From contig DCJC01000010.1 in the NCBI GenBank assembly GCA_002317355.1, forward strand, positions 1 to 39,989: a stretch of DNA of 39,989 bases. The letters are read 5' to 3'. This document shows positions 16,168-23,658 of the stretch, one piece after another. Position numbers and translations under genes: made by a program. Within the stretch, counting starts at the first letter, position 1, and each line of letters opens with the position of its first letter. The stretch comes from Prevotellaceae bacterium UBA1710 (GTDB lineage Bacteria > Bacteroidota > Bacteroidia > Bacteroidales > Bacteroidaceae). The notes under the pieces are model-generated. The model was given only the letters and a program-made list of their open reading frames with translations, ran no database searches and was not told where the DNA came from.

Positions 16168-17255
16168 ATTTCCCCTCCCCTCACATGGAATAGTTTATAG
16201 TCGAAATCTCCATTCTGAAGAATCTGGTCAAGGTGATCGCGGTTGGTGTCGGTAATAAGAATCTGTCCGAAATTGATACCAGAAACCAACCCCACGATAT
16301 TCTCTACACGATGAGCATCAAGCTTATCGAAAATATCATCAAGAAGGAGTAGGGGAGTGTTCGCATTGAAAGTTGAACAAAGAAAACCGAACTGAGCCAG
16401 TTTAAGTGAGATGACGTAAGTCTTATTCTGTCCCTGACTACCCTCTCGCTTAAGAGGATAACCACCAAGCATCATCTCCAAGTCATCACGATGAATACCA
16501 TGGAGAGAATAGCCGAGAATACGATCCTTCATGCGGCTCTTCTGAATCGTCTCGAGAAGCGAACCGCGCTGACAATGAGATATATACTTCAGGGAAACCT
16601 CTTCGTGGTCACCCGAGATCTTACTGTAGATAGACTGGAAGACTGGTGTGAAATTCTGAATGAAATCTTCACGTTTCTGAAAGATTATCTCACCATATTT
16701 TGCCATCTCCATTTCCCAGAGTTCAATAAGGGTGGCATCAGGCTCAGAATCCTGCTTCAATAGCACGTTTCTCTGTTGCAAAGCTTTGTTGTATGCGTTG
16801 AGAGAATCGATGTATGCACTATCAAATTGAGATATAACCATATCAAGGAAACGGCGTCTTTCCTCACTGCCTCCGTGAATGAGAATAGTGTCATCAGGAG
16901 ACACCATGATAAGAGGCACTAATCCGATATGCTCTGACAGTCTCTTGTATGTCTTCTTGTTTCTCTTGAACTGCTTCTTGACGCCACGCTTCATGCCAGC
17001 ATAGAGTTCCTCACGAGCACCCGAATCACTCATGTATTCTGCGTTTATCATGAAGAAATCAGCACCGTGCCTAATCACGTTGGAATCAATGTTTGTCGTT
17101 GTAGAACGACAGAACGACATATAATAGACTGCATCGAGGATGTTAGTCTTTCCCTCACCGTTGCTACCTATAAAGCAGTTAATCTTCGGTGACAACTCCA
17201 GGCTTGCATCCGCGATGTTCTTATAATTTAATATGGAGATATTCTTGAGTATCAT
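16152..17255 (-). CDS. recF: DNA replication and repair protein RecF
   Basis: The 367-residue SMC-like ATPase has Walker A GSNGEGKTN (residues 30-38), the RecF signature region GIHRDD, and Walker B LLLLDDIFDKLD (302-313). RecF works with RecO and RecR to load RecA at single-strand gaps. The protein begins MILKNISILNYKNI, typical for the family. Its last residues and stop are encoded within a heptamer repeat array. A strong minus-strand promoter lies about 200 bp upstream, and the long leader contains a GC-rich inverted repeat. The DUF721 gene follows in the same direction. Confidence 0.92.
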   Translation of the reverse strand: MILKNISILNYKNIADASLELSPKINCFIGSNGEGKTNILDAVYYMSFCRSTTTNIDSNVIRHGADFFMINAEYMSDSGAREELYAGMKRGVKKQFKRNKKTYKRLSEHIGLVPLIMVSPDDTILIHGGSEERRRFLDMVISQFDSAYIDSLNAYNKALQQRNVLLKQDSEPDATLIELWEMEMAKYGEIIFQKREDFIQNFTPVFQSIYSKISGDHEEVSLKYISHCQRGSLLETIQKSRMKDRILGYSLHGIHRDDLEMMLGGYPLKREGSQGQNKTYVISLKLAQFGFLCSTFNANTPLLLLDDIFDKLDAHRVENIVGLVSGINFGQILITDTNRDHLDQILQNGDFDYKLFHVRGGEIIHSS

Positions 17256-17270
17256 TAATATTTCAGTTCC

Positions 17271-17434
17271 AGCCCCTTACCCCAACCCTTTCCCCGAAGC
17301 GGGGCAAGGGAGTAGTTACACTCTTCTAATCAATGGGGATCATTATGGTCGATAGGCTATGTTCTTCCTCCACCGCAAGAAATACTAATTTGCTCCCTTG
17401 CCCCGTTTCGGGGAAAGGGTAGGGGAAAGGGGCT
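17271..17434. repeat. GC-rich REP-like inverted repeat pair in the recF leader
   Basis: An arm at 17271-17315 (AGCCCC..., with hairpin CCCCGAAGCGGGG) and an inverted arm at 17393-17434 (hairpin CCCCGTTTCGGGG, ending AAAGGGGCT) flank about 80 bp. If transcribed from the recF promoter, the leader would fold into one large stem-loop. Confidence 0.7.
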
Positions 17435-17455
17435 GCTATTTTATTGTATTGGCCA

Positions 17456-17487
17456 CAAAATTACTCCTTTTCTGCCGTAAAAACAAA
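17456..17487 (-). promoter_or_regulatory. recF: recF promoter
   Basis: On the minus strand TTTG (17484-17487), a 20-bp spacer and TAATTTTG (17456-17463) match the consensus exactly. It is back to back with the plus-strand promoter at 17504-17535. Confidence 0.75.
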
Positions 17488-17503
17488 AAAAACAACAAAT
17501 AAA

Positions 17504-17535
17504 TTTCAATTTCTCATATATTTTCTGTAATTTTG
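17504..17535 (+). promoter_or_regulatory. Promoter of the TPR-ribH operon
   Basis: TTTC, a 20-bp spacer, and TAATTTTG at 17528-17535 lie 42 bp before the ATG of the TPR protein. Confidence 0.65.
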
Positions 17536-17577
17536 CGGCGCAAAACTATGCAATAACAAAAAACATCATAAAAAAGA

Positions 17578-18282
17578 ATGGAAAATTCAACTAACACACA
17601 GGAAGCTCCAGTAATTGAGCAGTCCTTAACAAACAAGCAGGAGGATTTCTTCCTGAAGTACAAGAAAGCTATTATTATCGCAGTTGTTGCTGTAATCGTA
17701 ATCGTCGCAGGTTCTTTTGCATTCAACACATTCTACATGGCTCCACGTCAGGAGAAGGCTTCTACAGCACTTGCTAAGGCACAGGAACTTTTTGCTAACG
17801 AGCAGTTTGAAACAGCCCTCAACGGTGATAAGAACAAGGGCGAAGAAGGCTTCCTCGCAGTTGCAAGCAACTATAGCGGTACAAAGGCTGCTAATCTTGC
17901 AAACGCTTACGCAGGTCTTTGCTATGCAAACCTCGGCAAGTGGCAGGAGGCTGTTAAGTATCTCGATGAGTTCTCTCCAGAAGGTGATGCAATGATCAGT
18001 CCAGCACTTCTCGCTGCTCTTGGTAATGCATACGCTCATACAAACCAGATCGACAAGGCTGTTTCTTGCCTCAAGGATGCTGCAAGCAAGGCTGACTCAA
18101 AGGCTGAGGATGGTGTAAACAACTCAATCGCTCCAACAGCACTTATGCAGGCTGCTCGTCTTCTCGAGAGCCAGAATAAGAAGGATGACGCTCTTAAGAT
18201 CTATCAGACAATCAAGGAGAAGTACGTTAACTCTGCTGCTTCTATGGATGTTGACAAGTACATTGAACGTTTAGGCAAGTAA
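17578..18282 (+). CDS. Membrane-anchored tetratricopeptide repeat protein
   Basis: The 234-residue protein has a short cytoplasmic N terminus, one transmembrane helix (about residues 29-49) and a periplasmic domain of helical pairs with TPR character, such as NLANAYAGLCYANLGKWQEAVKYL, ALGNAYAHTNQIDKAVSCL and MQAARLLESQNKKDDALKIYQTI. The layout resembles YfgM-like proteins, which bind other proteins at the periplasmic side of the membrane. It lies in one operon with ribH: the last base of its TAA is the first base of the ribH ATG. The partner protein is unknown. Confidence 0.8.
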   Translation: MENSTNTQEAPVIEQSLTNKQEDFFLKYKKAIIIAVVAVIVIVAGSFAFNTFYMAPRQEKASTALAKAQELFANEQFETALNGDKNKGEEGFLAVASNYSGTKAANLANAYAGLCYANLGKWQEAVKYLDEFSPEGDAMISPALLAALGNAYAHTNQIDKAVSCLKDAASKADSKAEDGVNNSIAPTALMQAARLLESQNKKDDALKIYQTIKEKYVNSAASMDVDKYIERLGK

Positions 18283-18764
18283 TGGACTTATCTGATTTAT
18301 CTACGCTGATACAGCAACTCTCAACAAAGAAAGTGCCTGACGCAAGCAATATGTGTTTTGGCATTGTGGTATCAGAAAACAAAGCCGACATCTCTGGCAA
18401 TCTCTTACGTGGATGTGTCCTCACGCTCGAGGAGCATGGGGCACTTCCCGAGAACATACACATAAAGACTGTTCCTTCTGCATTCCAGCTCGTCTATGGA
18501 GCTAATCAGATGACTCTCACAGGAAACTATGACGCAGTCATTCTGTTGGGATGCATCATCAGGGGCGAGACCACACAGTTCGATCTCCTCGGTAGAGGAA
18601 TCTATGACGGCATCTCACACCTTATGACCTTTAAGGAAACCCCAATCGTTTGTGGAGTCTTAACTACGGAAACGATGGAACAGGCAATAGCTCGCTCGCA
18701 GTCAGGTCCACTCAATAGAGGATCAGAATGTGCGGTTGAGGCAATAAAAATGGCGAAGTTTTAA
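18282..18764 (+). CDS. ribH: Divergent 6,7-dimethyl-8-ribityllumazine synthase
   Basis: This 160-residue protein aligns throughout with lumazine synthase, which makes the riboflavin precursor in icosahedral or pentameric assemblies. Recognisable blocks are VPSAFQLVYGA (64-74), GCIIRGETTQFD (90-101), GVLTTETMEQAIAR and NRGSECAVEAIKMA. Several active-site positions are changed. The catalytic His of the GETPHFD motif is Gln99, the aromatic-Asn pair that stacks on the pyrimidine is replaced in SENKAD (31-36), and the Glu of the GAFE/GSFE motif is Gln69. The overlap with the TPR gene by one base implies coupled translation. It may be an altered enzyme, an inactive shell protein or a moonlighting paralogue. 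The fold call is sure; activity is doubtful. Confidence 0.8.
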   Translation: MDLSDLSTLIQQLSTKKVPDASNMCFGIVVSENKADISGNLLRGCVLTLEEHGALPENIHIKTVPSAFQLVYGANQMTLTGNYDAVILLGCIIRGETTQFDLLGRGIYDGISHLMTFKETPIVCGVLTTETMEQAIARSQSGPLNRGSECAVEAIKMAKF

Positions 18765-18780
18765 TAACTTCGCCTTTTTT
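18752..18780 (+). terminator. Terminator of the TPR-ribH operon
   Basis: GGCGAAGTT (18752-18760) pairs with AACTTCGCC (18766-18774), followed by TTTTTT. The ribH stop codon lies in the loop. Confidence 0.85.
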
Positions 18781-18868
18781 ATTATCCATCACCCACCTCC
18801 TATCACCAAAGTATAGTGGATTTACACAATTTAACACTCCATACATTCTTTTATCCGAATTATTTCGC

Positions 18869-18876
18869 TATCTTTG
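18869..18876 (+). promoter_or_regulatory. -7 element (TATCTTTG) for the DUF4738-like gene
   Basis: TATCTTTG ends only 7 bp before the ATG, so the leader must be very short or the transcript nearly leaderless. Confidence 0.55.
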
Positions 18877-18883
18877 CAATCAA

Positions 18884-19429
18884 ATGAACAGAATCAATAC
18901 TTTATTAGGCATAACATGTGCACTGGCAATAGCTGGTTCGCTATCATCTTGCAAGAACAAACAGCAGGATGATGACATCATGGTAGAGAAAATCATCGAC
19001 AAGCCACAGAGCAAGGCTACAAGTATGGCAACAAAGACATCTGAGGGCACAGCGACCTGGGCAGGTAATAAGTATGCATACACTATACGTCGTGGTGCAG
19101 ACACCAGTCTTGATGATGTAGAGAATCATGATTCGCTCTTCCACGACAACCGTATCGAGCTCACCATCACTCGTAGTGACGGCTCGCAGTTCTTCTCGCA
19201 GACATTCACGAAGAACAGTTTCTCTGGACTACTTCGCAAGGATGCAAAGGAGACAGGTGTATTCCTCAGCATGGCATACGACAAGAGTGATTCCAACCAC
19301 CTCTATTTCGTGGCAAGCATTGGCAGCCCAGATGAGTCATACGATGATTTTACTCTCGTCCAGCTTATTATCGACCGTCAAGGCGTAACCTCAGTGGCTG
19401 CCTACAACCCACCAGAGCCAGAGCAGTAA
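18884..19429 (+). CDS. DUF4738-like lipoprotein
   Basis: This 181-residue protein has a lipoprotein signal with Cys23 in GSLSSC, then a Lys/Asp-rich linker and a beta-rich domain (YAYTIRRGADTSL, RIELTITRSDGSQFF, HLYFVASIGSPDESY, TLVQLIIDRQGVTSV). The layout resembles the DUF4738 family of Bacteroidota lipoproteins; the match is from memory of pattern and moderate. No function is known. The gene is alone: a terminator precedes it and another follows. The -7 element lies immediately before the ATG. Confidence 0.6.
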   Translation: MNRINTLLGITCALAIAGSLSSCKNKQQDDDIMVEKIIDKPQSKATSMATKTSEGTATWAGNKYAYTIRRGADTSLDDVENHDSLFHDNRIELTITRSDGSQFFSQTFTKNSFSGLLRKDAKETGVFLSMAYDKSDSNHLYFVASIGSPDESYDDFTLVQLIIDRQGVTSVAAYNPPEPEQ

Positions 19430-19444
19430 TGCCATATACAAAAG

Positions 19445-19480
19445 CAAGACCTTTCACTCTACAGTGAAAGGTCTTGTTGT
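19445..19480. terminator. Strong bidirectional terminator hairpin
   Basis: CAAGACCTTTCACT (19445-19458) pairs perfectly with AGTGAAAGGTCTTG (19463-19476). It can serve the DUF4738-like gene from the left and the small-peptide gene from the right. Confidence 0.75.
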
Positions 19481-19487
19481 CATATCA

Positions 19488-19610
19488 TCAGTCTGACCAT
19501 TCTTCTGCATCCACATCATGGATAGCAGGCTGTTCGCCAGAACCTGCCATTATGCTATTACATTTCAGTTCATGAAACTTAGCCAAAGGTTTTCTATATT
19601 CCTTTTTCAT
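19488..19610 (-). CDS. Small 40-residue peptide of the MKKxYxKP type
   Basis: The frame encodes a 40-residue peptide beginning MKKEYRKPLAKF, with one Cys, then a Gly/Ala stretch (IMAGSGEQPA) and an acidic end (HDVDAEEWSD). Its start overlaps the stop of the 583-residue gene as ATGA, a clear sign of coupled translation. Bacteroidota genomes contain many small peptides that open with MKK-(E/T)-Y-x-KP and end acidic, often next to secreted or export proteins; their role is unknown, and some resemble precursor peptides with a leader and a core. There is no processing enzyme in this window. A strong terminator follows 12 bases after the stop. Confidence 0.7.
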   Translation of the reverse strand: MKKEYRKPLAKFHELKCNSIMAGSGEQPAIHDVDAEEWSD

Positions 19611-21358
19611 CGTACTACTATTTTTTTGCCATTAAAAATATTGATACCCTTGACTGGAGCAGTCAACTGCTGCCCACTTAAGCTGTACACCTTGTTGTTT
19701 GCGTGTTCCTGATTAGGAATAGAGATAACTCCTGTTGAAACATCTTCCTCTATGTCAAAGGCAATCTTTGCGGATCCAGAATTGTTCTTTAGCTTATTCT
19801 TATCCAAATACACGATTCCAGCGTTTGGATTATCAGAACTCCACTTATAGAAAGCCACACCAAAATCTTCTCCAGCTTTAAAGCCAAGTCGATATGCATT
19901 CACGCTTTCTCCTGCTATGGAAGCACTGAGAAGATTATTCCGTACAGCCTCTGTGTAATTATCGGTAATGCTTTCTTTTTCCAGCGTAATGGTGTAAGAA
20001 CCATCATTTTTATATTCTGTATGCAACACAACAGGACATCCTGCAGGTATCGTTTGTTTAGTCCTGTTCACAAACATCACTCTGCCATCTTTCTCAGATT
20101 GCTCAACGATATAAACCTTTGTATTCAGGTCAGCGGTATAGCTGTTCTCTGCATCATAGAATGCACGCCATCCCTGCATGTTATCAGTTGTAGTGAGAGT
20201 CACTTTTCCATCTTCACTGACCTGAGCAGAGGCAGCACCAGCTATATATTGTAATTTAGTGATTTTAATGTTACCAGTGGTGGTATAGACATAATACGTT
20301 TGGCCTTTCTTTAGTTTTGCCTGCACGGTTTTCACTTGTGATGATGAAGATGTTCCAGATGAAAGAGGGGCACCGATAGAATTTGTTTCGGAAGGTAAAG
20401 CTGTACCTATAACACATTCCTTTTCCGAATCATCAGAAGCATTGGAGCAAAACGTAACGGTCAGTTCCCCATCATATTGAGGGACAAAACTGATGTCGCG
20501 TTTGTCTGTTTCTGAACTGGGTTGCCTAAATATAGAGAAACCATTTGGACTCAAAGATGTAGAGTTGTCCGAACTCGCACCAGAATAATGTTCAATCGTG
20601 ATTCCATCATATTCCTGAGTGTTATTTGAAACATTCATGAAATCCCATACACATCTCACCCACTTTCCATATATCACGGAAGGAGAATCAAAAGAATTAT
20701 CACTTGTAACCTTCTCTCTGTACGTTGCATCCTTATACCACCCCTCCAAATACCAGTTGTCCATCTGTCTTGGCTTTTCCAAGTTGTTATAACTGTCACA
20801 GAAACAACCAATCAACCCAAGATCACCTTTCCCCATAACATCATATGCTGCCACTTTACCAGGCATAAATACAAAGTCATAAACTCTGCATTGACTTGAA
20901 GATGTCATCGTATAGTGTCCGTCTTTTGCAAGTTTGAAATATTTCACACCAAAATATAGATTGCCTTCTTTGTATAGCTCTGTAACGCTCTCAGCTGTGT
21001 TGTATGGTGTAATACCTTTCAAATTGAAGTCTTCGGTTGACGCATCTGCCCGGGCATAATATACCATAAGAATACCTTCATCTTTTGCAGTGACATCCAA
21101 GAATGTGGTGTTGCCACCTATCAAAATACTATAATTTAGGCTTTTCCCATAAATTTGCCTTTCTTTTTTCTCTGGATTAACATCATATTCTGATGATACT
21201 TTTAGATAGTCATCATCAATGAATGGTATATTGGCTTTCAGGGAAACATTACTAAATTGGTAATGTAAGCCTGTTTCCGCTTTGGCAGAAACAGTCATGA
21301 AGAAAAACATGGCTAATACGAATAATATTAGCACAAGTCGGTCAATATGGTTTTTCAT
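19607..21358 (-). CDS. Large secreted protein, function unknown
   Basis: The 583-residue protein has a signal peptide (hydrophobic residues 7-24, likely cut near VSAKA). The body is beta-rich with low-complexity Ser/Thr segments. A stretch near residue 205 (YLEGWYKDATYREKVT) resembles the Listeria-Bacteroides (InlB B-type) repeat. The last 27 residues (VYSLSGQQLTAPVKGINIFNG...) are the short C-terminal motif common on secreted Prevotella proteins, probably related to surface export. It is transcribed from a good promoter and its stop overlaps the start of a 40-residue peptide gene. It may be a surface adhesin or glycan-binding protein, but no catalytic motif is visible. Confidence 0.75.
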   Translation of the reverse strand: MKNHIDRLVLILFVLAMFFFMTVSAKAETGLHYQFSNVSLKANIPFIDDDYLKVSSEYDVNPEKKERQIYGKSLNYSILIGGNTTFLDVTAKDEGILMVYYARADASTEDFNLKGITPYNTAESVTELYKEGNLYFGVKYFKLAKDGHYTMTSSSQCRVYDFVFMPGKVAAYDVMGKGDLGLIGCFCDSYNNLEKPRQMDNWYLEGWYKDATYREKVTSDNSFDSPSVIYGKWVRCVWDFMNVSNNTQEYDGITIEHYSGASSDNSTSLSPNGFSIFRQPSSETDKRDISFVPQYDGELTVTFCSNASDDSEKECVIGTALPSETNSIGAPLSSGTSSSSQVKTVQAKLKKGQTYYVYTTTGNIKITKLQYIAGAASAQVSEDGKVTLTTTDNMQGWRAFYDAENSYTADLNTKVYIVEQSEKDGRVMFVNRTKQTIPAGCPVVLHTEYKNDGSYTITLEKESITDNYTEAVRNNLLSASIAGESVNAYRLGFKAGEDFGVAFYKWSSDNPNAGIVYLDKNKLKNNSGSAKIAFDIEEDVSTGVISIPNQEHANNKVYSLSGQQLTAPVKGINIFNGKKIVVR

Positions 21359-21408
21359 TTTATACTTAATAAATGTAGGGTTATTTGTTTAGGTTTTGTT
21401 TCTAAATG

Positions 21409-21440
21409 CAAAAGTAATACTTTTTTCGCACTTCTCCAAA
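21409..21440 (-). promoter_or_regulatory. Promoter of the secreted protein gene
   Basis: On the minus strand TTTG (21437-21440), a 20-bp spacer and TACTTTTG (21409-21416) match the consensus. Confidence 0.7.
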
Positions 21441-21452
21441 TTTTATGATAGC

Positions 21453-21487
21453 AAAAGAACGTGAATTCGACAAATTCACGTTCTTTT
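21453..21487. terminator. Perfect hairpin, minimal form of the palindromic element
   Basis: AAAAGAACGTGAATT (21453-21467) pairs with AATTCACGTTCTTTT (21473-21487), loop CGACA. The stem sequence AACGTGAATTCGAC equals the end of the MITE-like elements at 15.3, 23.2 and 35.1 kb. It lies directly behind the nuclease gene and can act as its terminator. Confidence 0.75.
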
Positions 21488-21491
21488 ACCA

Positions 21492-22382
21492 TTACAAAAC
21501 ATTGATATCATCTTCTGACAGTCCTGTCATTGCAATTATCTGGCTCATTGGCATGCCGTAAGACTTTAGATTGCGTGCAATGTCAAGGGCTTTGTTGTAT
21601 TCTCCTTCTGCAATTCCTTCCGCACGTCCTTCCGCTATTCCTTTCACACGTCCTTTCATCTCTGCGGTTTCAATGACGTTGTTAAGATCCCAGAAATTTT
21701 TCTGACTCTCACGGTAGTCGTAGCGTTCCTCTGCTGTGAAATTGGCAATCTCAGCCTGCTCGAAGAGACGCTTGAAAATAGCCTCCTTGAGTTCTGCAGG
21801 GCGTTCCTCAAGATCGCCAAGATGCTTGATCGCATAGAGCCATTTGTCAAACACGGTGACAAGTTCTGATTTCTCCTTGCGGAACTTTGGCATTTCGAGG
21901 TAGATGTATGTAAGCTTGTCGAAGAATATCTCCTTCTTGTTGATTTCCATAAGCTTCACCTCGTGATGCATATAGTTAGGGTCTTTCTCGTTGAATATGA
22001 AATTGAGAATGCCTATGGTATATACTCGCTTGAGCTCAAAGTTCCATTTCCCCTTTGGTGCCTGTTCCTGGATTGGGAATGTGGAATAGTAGATGCTGCG
22101 GTCGATAAAATACGACTGCTCTGCCTTCTGCATCTCTATAAGGAATTTCTCTCCCTTGTCATTTTTACAATACACATCGAATACCGCCTTGCGCTCTGCC
22201 ATTGCGTGCCCAAGGTGTTCTGCGTTGAGATATTGCAGGTCTTCGATTACTTCCTTGCCGTCAAAGAGTGAATTGAGGAAACTGATCAACAGATCCTTGT
22301 TGACCTCAGTTCCAAACAGCTTCTTGAAGGCGAAGTCTGTATAGAAGTTGACGTATCTCGTCTGTGATTCTGTAAGTGACAT
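21492..22382 (-). CDS. Rpn family recombination-promoting nuclease / PD-(D/E)XK transposase-like
   Basis: This 296-residue protein begins TRYVNFYTDFAFKKLFG and continues with LLISFLNSLFDG, the standard opening of Bacteroidota Rpn/PDDEXK proteins. The nuclease core is visible as Asp69 in VFDVYC and Glu83-x-Gln85 in LIEMQ. A Gly/Ala/Glu-rich repeated linker (GRVKGIAEGRAEGIAEGE) and a C-terminal ISxMTGLS-like helix end the protein. Rpn proteins are DNA endonucleases linked to RecA-independent recombination and, in some systems, phage defence. The ATG at 22382 is preferred over a TTG two codons earlier. The gene is 23 bases behind a truncated toxin-like gene on the same strand and may share its promoter. 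Confidence 0.85.
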   Translation of the reverse strand: MSLTESQTRYVNFYTDFAFKKLFGTEVNKDLLISFLNSLFDGKEVIEDLQYLNAEHLGHAMAERKAVFDVYCKNDKGEKFLIEMQKAEQSYFIDRSIYYSTFPIQEQAPKGKWNFELKRVYTIGILNFIFNEKDPNYMHHEVKLMEINKKEIFFDKLTYIYLEMPKFRKEKSELVTVFDKWLYAIKHLGDLEERPAELKEAIFKRLFEQAEIANFTAEERYDYRESQKNFWDLNNVIETAEMKGRVKGIAEGRAEGIAEGEYNKALDIARNLKSYGMPMSQIIAMTGLSEDDINVL

Positions 22383-22405
22383 AGGCAATAATGTTTGTTG
22401 GTTTC

Positions 22406-22480
22406 TTAAAATATGGTTTGCTTGTACCCATCAGGAAAGACGAAGTTTATCTCAACAATGTCACGCTGTTCGTATCTCAT
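22406..22480 (-). pseudogene. Truncated MazF/PemK-like toxin remnant
   Basis: The 24-codon frame carries RDIVEINFVFPDG, the N-terminal strand pattern of the MazF/PemK (CcdB-like) toxin fold as found in Bacteroidota proteins of about 110 residues. A TAA ends it right after the first beta-hairpin, so all RNase residues that follow are missing. It begins two bases behind the stop of the upstream small gene, as a toxin follows its antitoxin. The downstream sequence holds no further toxin codons that I can find and moves directly into the Rpn gene. The family call rests on 13 residues plus the gene order. Confidence 0.55.
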
Positions 22481-22482
22481 AA

Positions 22483-22683
22483 TCAAAGATATTTAGAGAA
22501 CATCAATGAAGCATTGCGCTTTGCCGTACACAGAAAAGCGTCTCTTTCCTGCATGTATTGAGAACGAACATCCATTTCTGCAGTTGAATGGATATCCAAC
22601 TCAGCTTTACTTGTAATTACAGTTGCTGCAGCCTTTGAGCAAACACAACCATCATGTTTACTTGTAATATCGTTCATATTCAT
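22483..22683 (-). CDS. Small protein, possible antitoxin partner of the truncated toxin
   Basis: From the ATG at 22683 the product is 66 residues: ITSKHDGCVCSKAAATVITSK, then an acidic helix-forming stretch with HSTAEMDVRSQYMQERDAF, and a C-terminal RNASLMFSKYL. It has three Cys and no known motif. It follows a consensus promoter (22706-22737) by about 20 bp and ends two bases before the toxin-like remnant. A longer frame from ATG 22764 (93 residues) would be available from a second promoter at 22801-22832, but its extra N terminus looks non-specific. Antitoxin function is inferred from position; the sequence alone does not show it. Confidence 0.55.
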   Translation of the reverse strand: MNMNDITSKHDGCVCSKAAATVITSKAELDIHSTAEMDVRSQYMQERDAFLCTAKRNASLMFSKYL

Positions 22684-22705
22684 CGTGTATTTTATACTTC
22701 GCTTG

Positions 22706-22737
22706 CAAAGATAACGAATAAATCTAAAATATGCAAA
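22706..22737 (-). promoter_or_regulatory. Consensus promoter of the small toxin-like operon (proximal)
   Basis: On the minus strand TTTG (22734-22737), exactly 20 bp, then TATCTTTG (22706-22713). Confidence 0.75.
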
Positions 22738-22800
22738 TAAATTGATTGAAAAAGTGTTATGCAATCAGTAAGCATTCGATAAACAGATAAAGGTTGGTTG

Positions 22801-22832
22801 CAAAGTTACAAAGAATTATCCACACCTCCAAA
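22801..22832 (-). promoter_or_regulatory. Second upstream promoter (distal)
   Basis: On the minus strand TTTG (22829-22832), 20 bp, and TAACTTTG (22801-22808). It lies 95 bp upstream of the proximal promoter and faces the same way. Confidence 0.65.
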
Positions 22833-23025
22833 TTTCTTTGCTGAATTTTCCATACCCAACCCACGGCATTAACGCCTCTGTAAAGGATCAGCGATTGTTC
22901 TTCTTATGCAGTTCAGGGATGACTACTATACTTTCTACATAAATGCGGAACTCATATTGTACAATGTGAATTCGGTAAAATACAAGTTTGTGCCCACCTA
23001 TATAGCACCAATAGAACTCCAATTG

Positions 23026-23080
23026 CGAATTGATGTTGAATTGGACTTCGATTGTAGCTGAATTGGACCTGGATTGGAAC
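23026..23080. repeat. Tandem 11-bp direct repeats (copy B)
   Basis: Five units: CGAATTGATGT, TGAATTGGACT, TCGATTGTAGC, TGAATTGGACC, TGGATTGGAAC. Together with flanks (about 22930-23110) it matches copy A at 5595-5765 in the same orientation. Confidence 0.75.
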
Positions 23081-23186
23081 TGCTTTGGCAGACATACGAA
23101 CAGAGAACGAAGAAAAAGCGAATTGGAATTGAGGATTTCATTCGAATCTCGAATGGCTTGCAAAAGCAGGATTTAGTGATGGTAAA

Positions 23187-23493
23187 ATAACGTTAGTTCG
23201 ACGAATTTGTTAGTCGCTTGATTGATGAGCCCCGAAGTGGGCGACACCTAAAAGGGCAGTCCGTTAGGGCTGTCTATAAGGGATATTTTGATTGGTGAGC
23301 GCTGTAAGTGCGATACCTAAAAACTGAATGATACAATAGGTGTCGGACTTTCAGCCCTCACAAACCAACGCCATTCAATATAACAGCCCTCACGGACTGC
23401 CCTTTTAGGTGTCACCCACTTCGGGGCTCGCACATCCCACCCCCTTTATTTTGCTAAATACCAAATATTTGAAATTCGTCGAACTCACGTTAA
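23187..23493. repeat. Palindromic MITE-like element, long form, copy 1
   Basis: The ends are TAACGTTAGTTCGACGAATT and its inverted partner AAATTCGTCGAACTCACGTT. Inside, two imperfectly complementary arms (GAGCCCCGAAGTGGGCGACA ... and ... CCCACTTCGGGGCTC) carry hairpins such as GGGCAGTCCGT; the centre has AAAAACTGAATGATACAATA. It has no gene. The whole about-305-bp unit can fold as one long stem and recurs inverted at 35138-35511. Confidence 0.85.
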
Positions 23494-23546
23494 TTAATTA
23501 AGATGTCAATTTGGACGTTGATTAAGTCATTAATAACTGAACTATT

Positions 23547-23598
23547 ACAGCGACTATCAATTCGATAATGGTTATACTGAAGAAATGATAGTCGCTGT
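23547..23598 (-). terminator. Stem-loop downstream of the 636-residue fimbrillin gene
   Basis: ACAGCGACTATCA (23547-23559) pairs perfectly with TGATAGTCGCTGT (23586-23598), with a 26-base loop. On the minus strand it lies 60 bp behind the stop codon. It has a weak U-run, so a stabilising or terminating role is likely but not certain. Confidence 0.55.
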
Positions 23599-23658
23599 GA
23601 AATTATTTAATAGGATATTGCCTATAGGAGAAAGTCAAAAGCATTTGGAAGGATAGAA

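Noticed and set aside
22483..22764. Longer 93-residue version of the small protein gene
   Set aside because: The extra 27 residues would cover the proximal promoter and look non-specific; the start at 22683 fits the stronger promoter.
22888..23163. Minus-strand frame of 91 codons
   Set aside because: It spans the 11-bp repeat array. A related frame exists at copy A, so it is reported as an open question in the findings and not as a gene.
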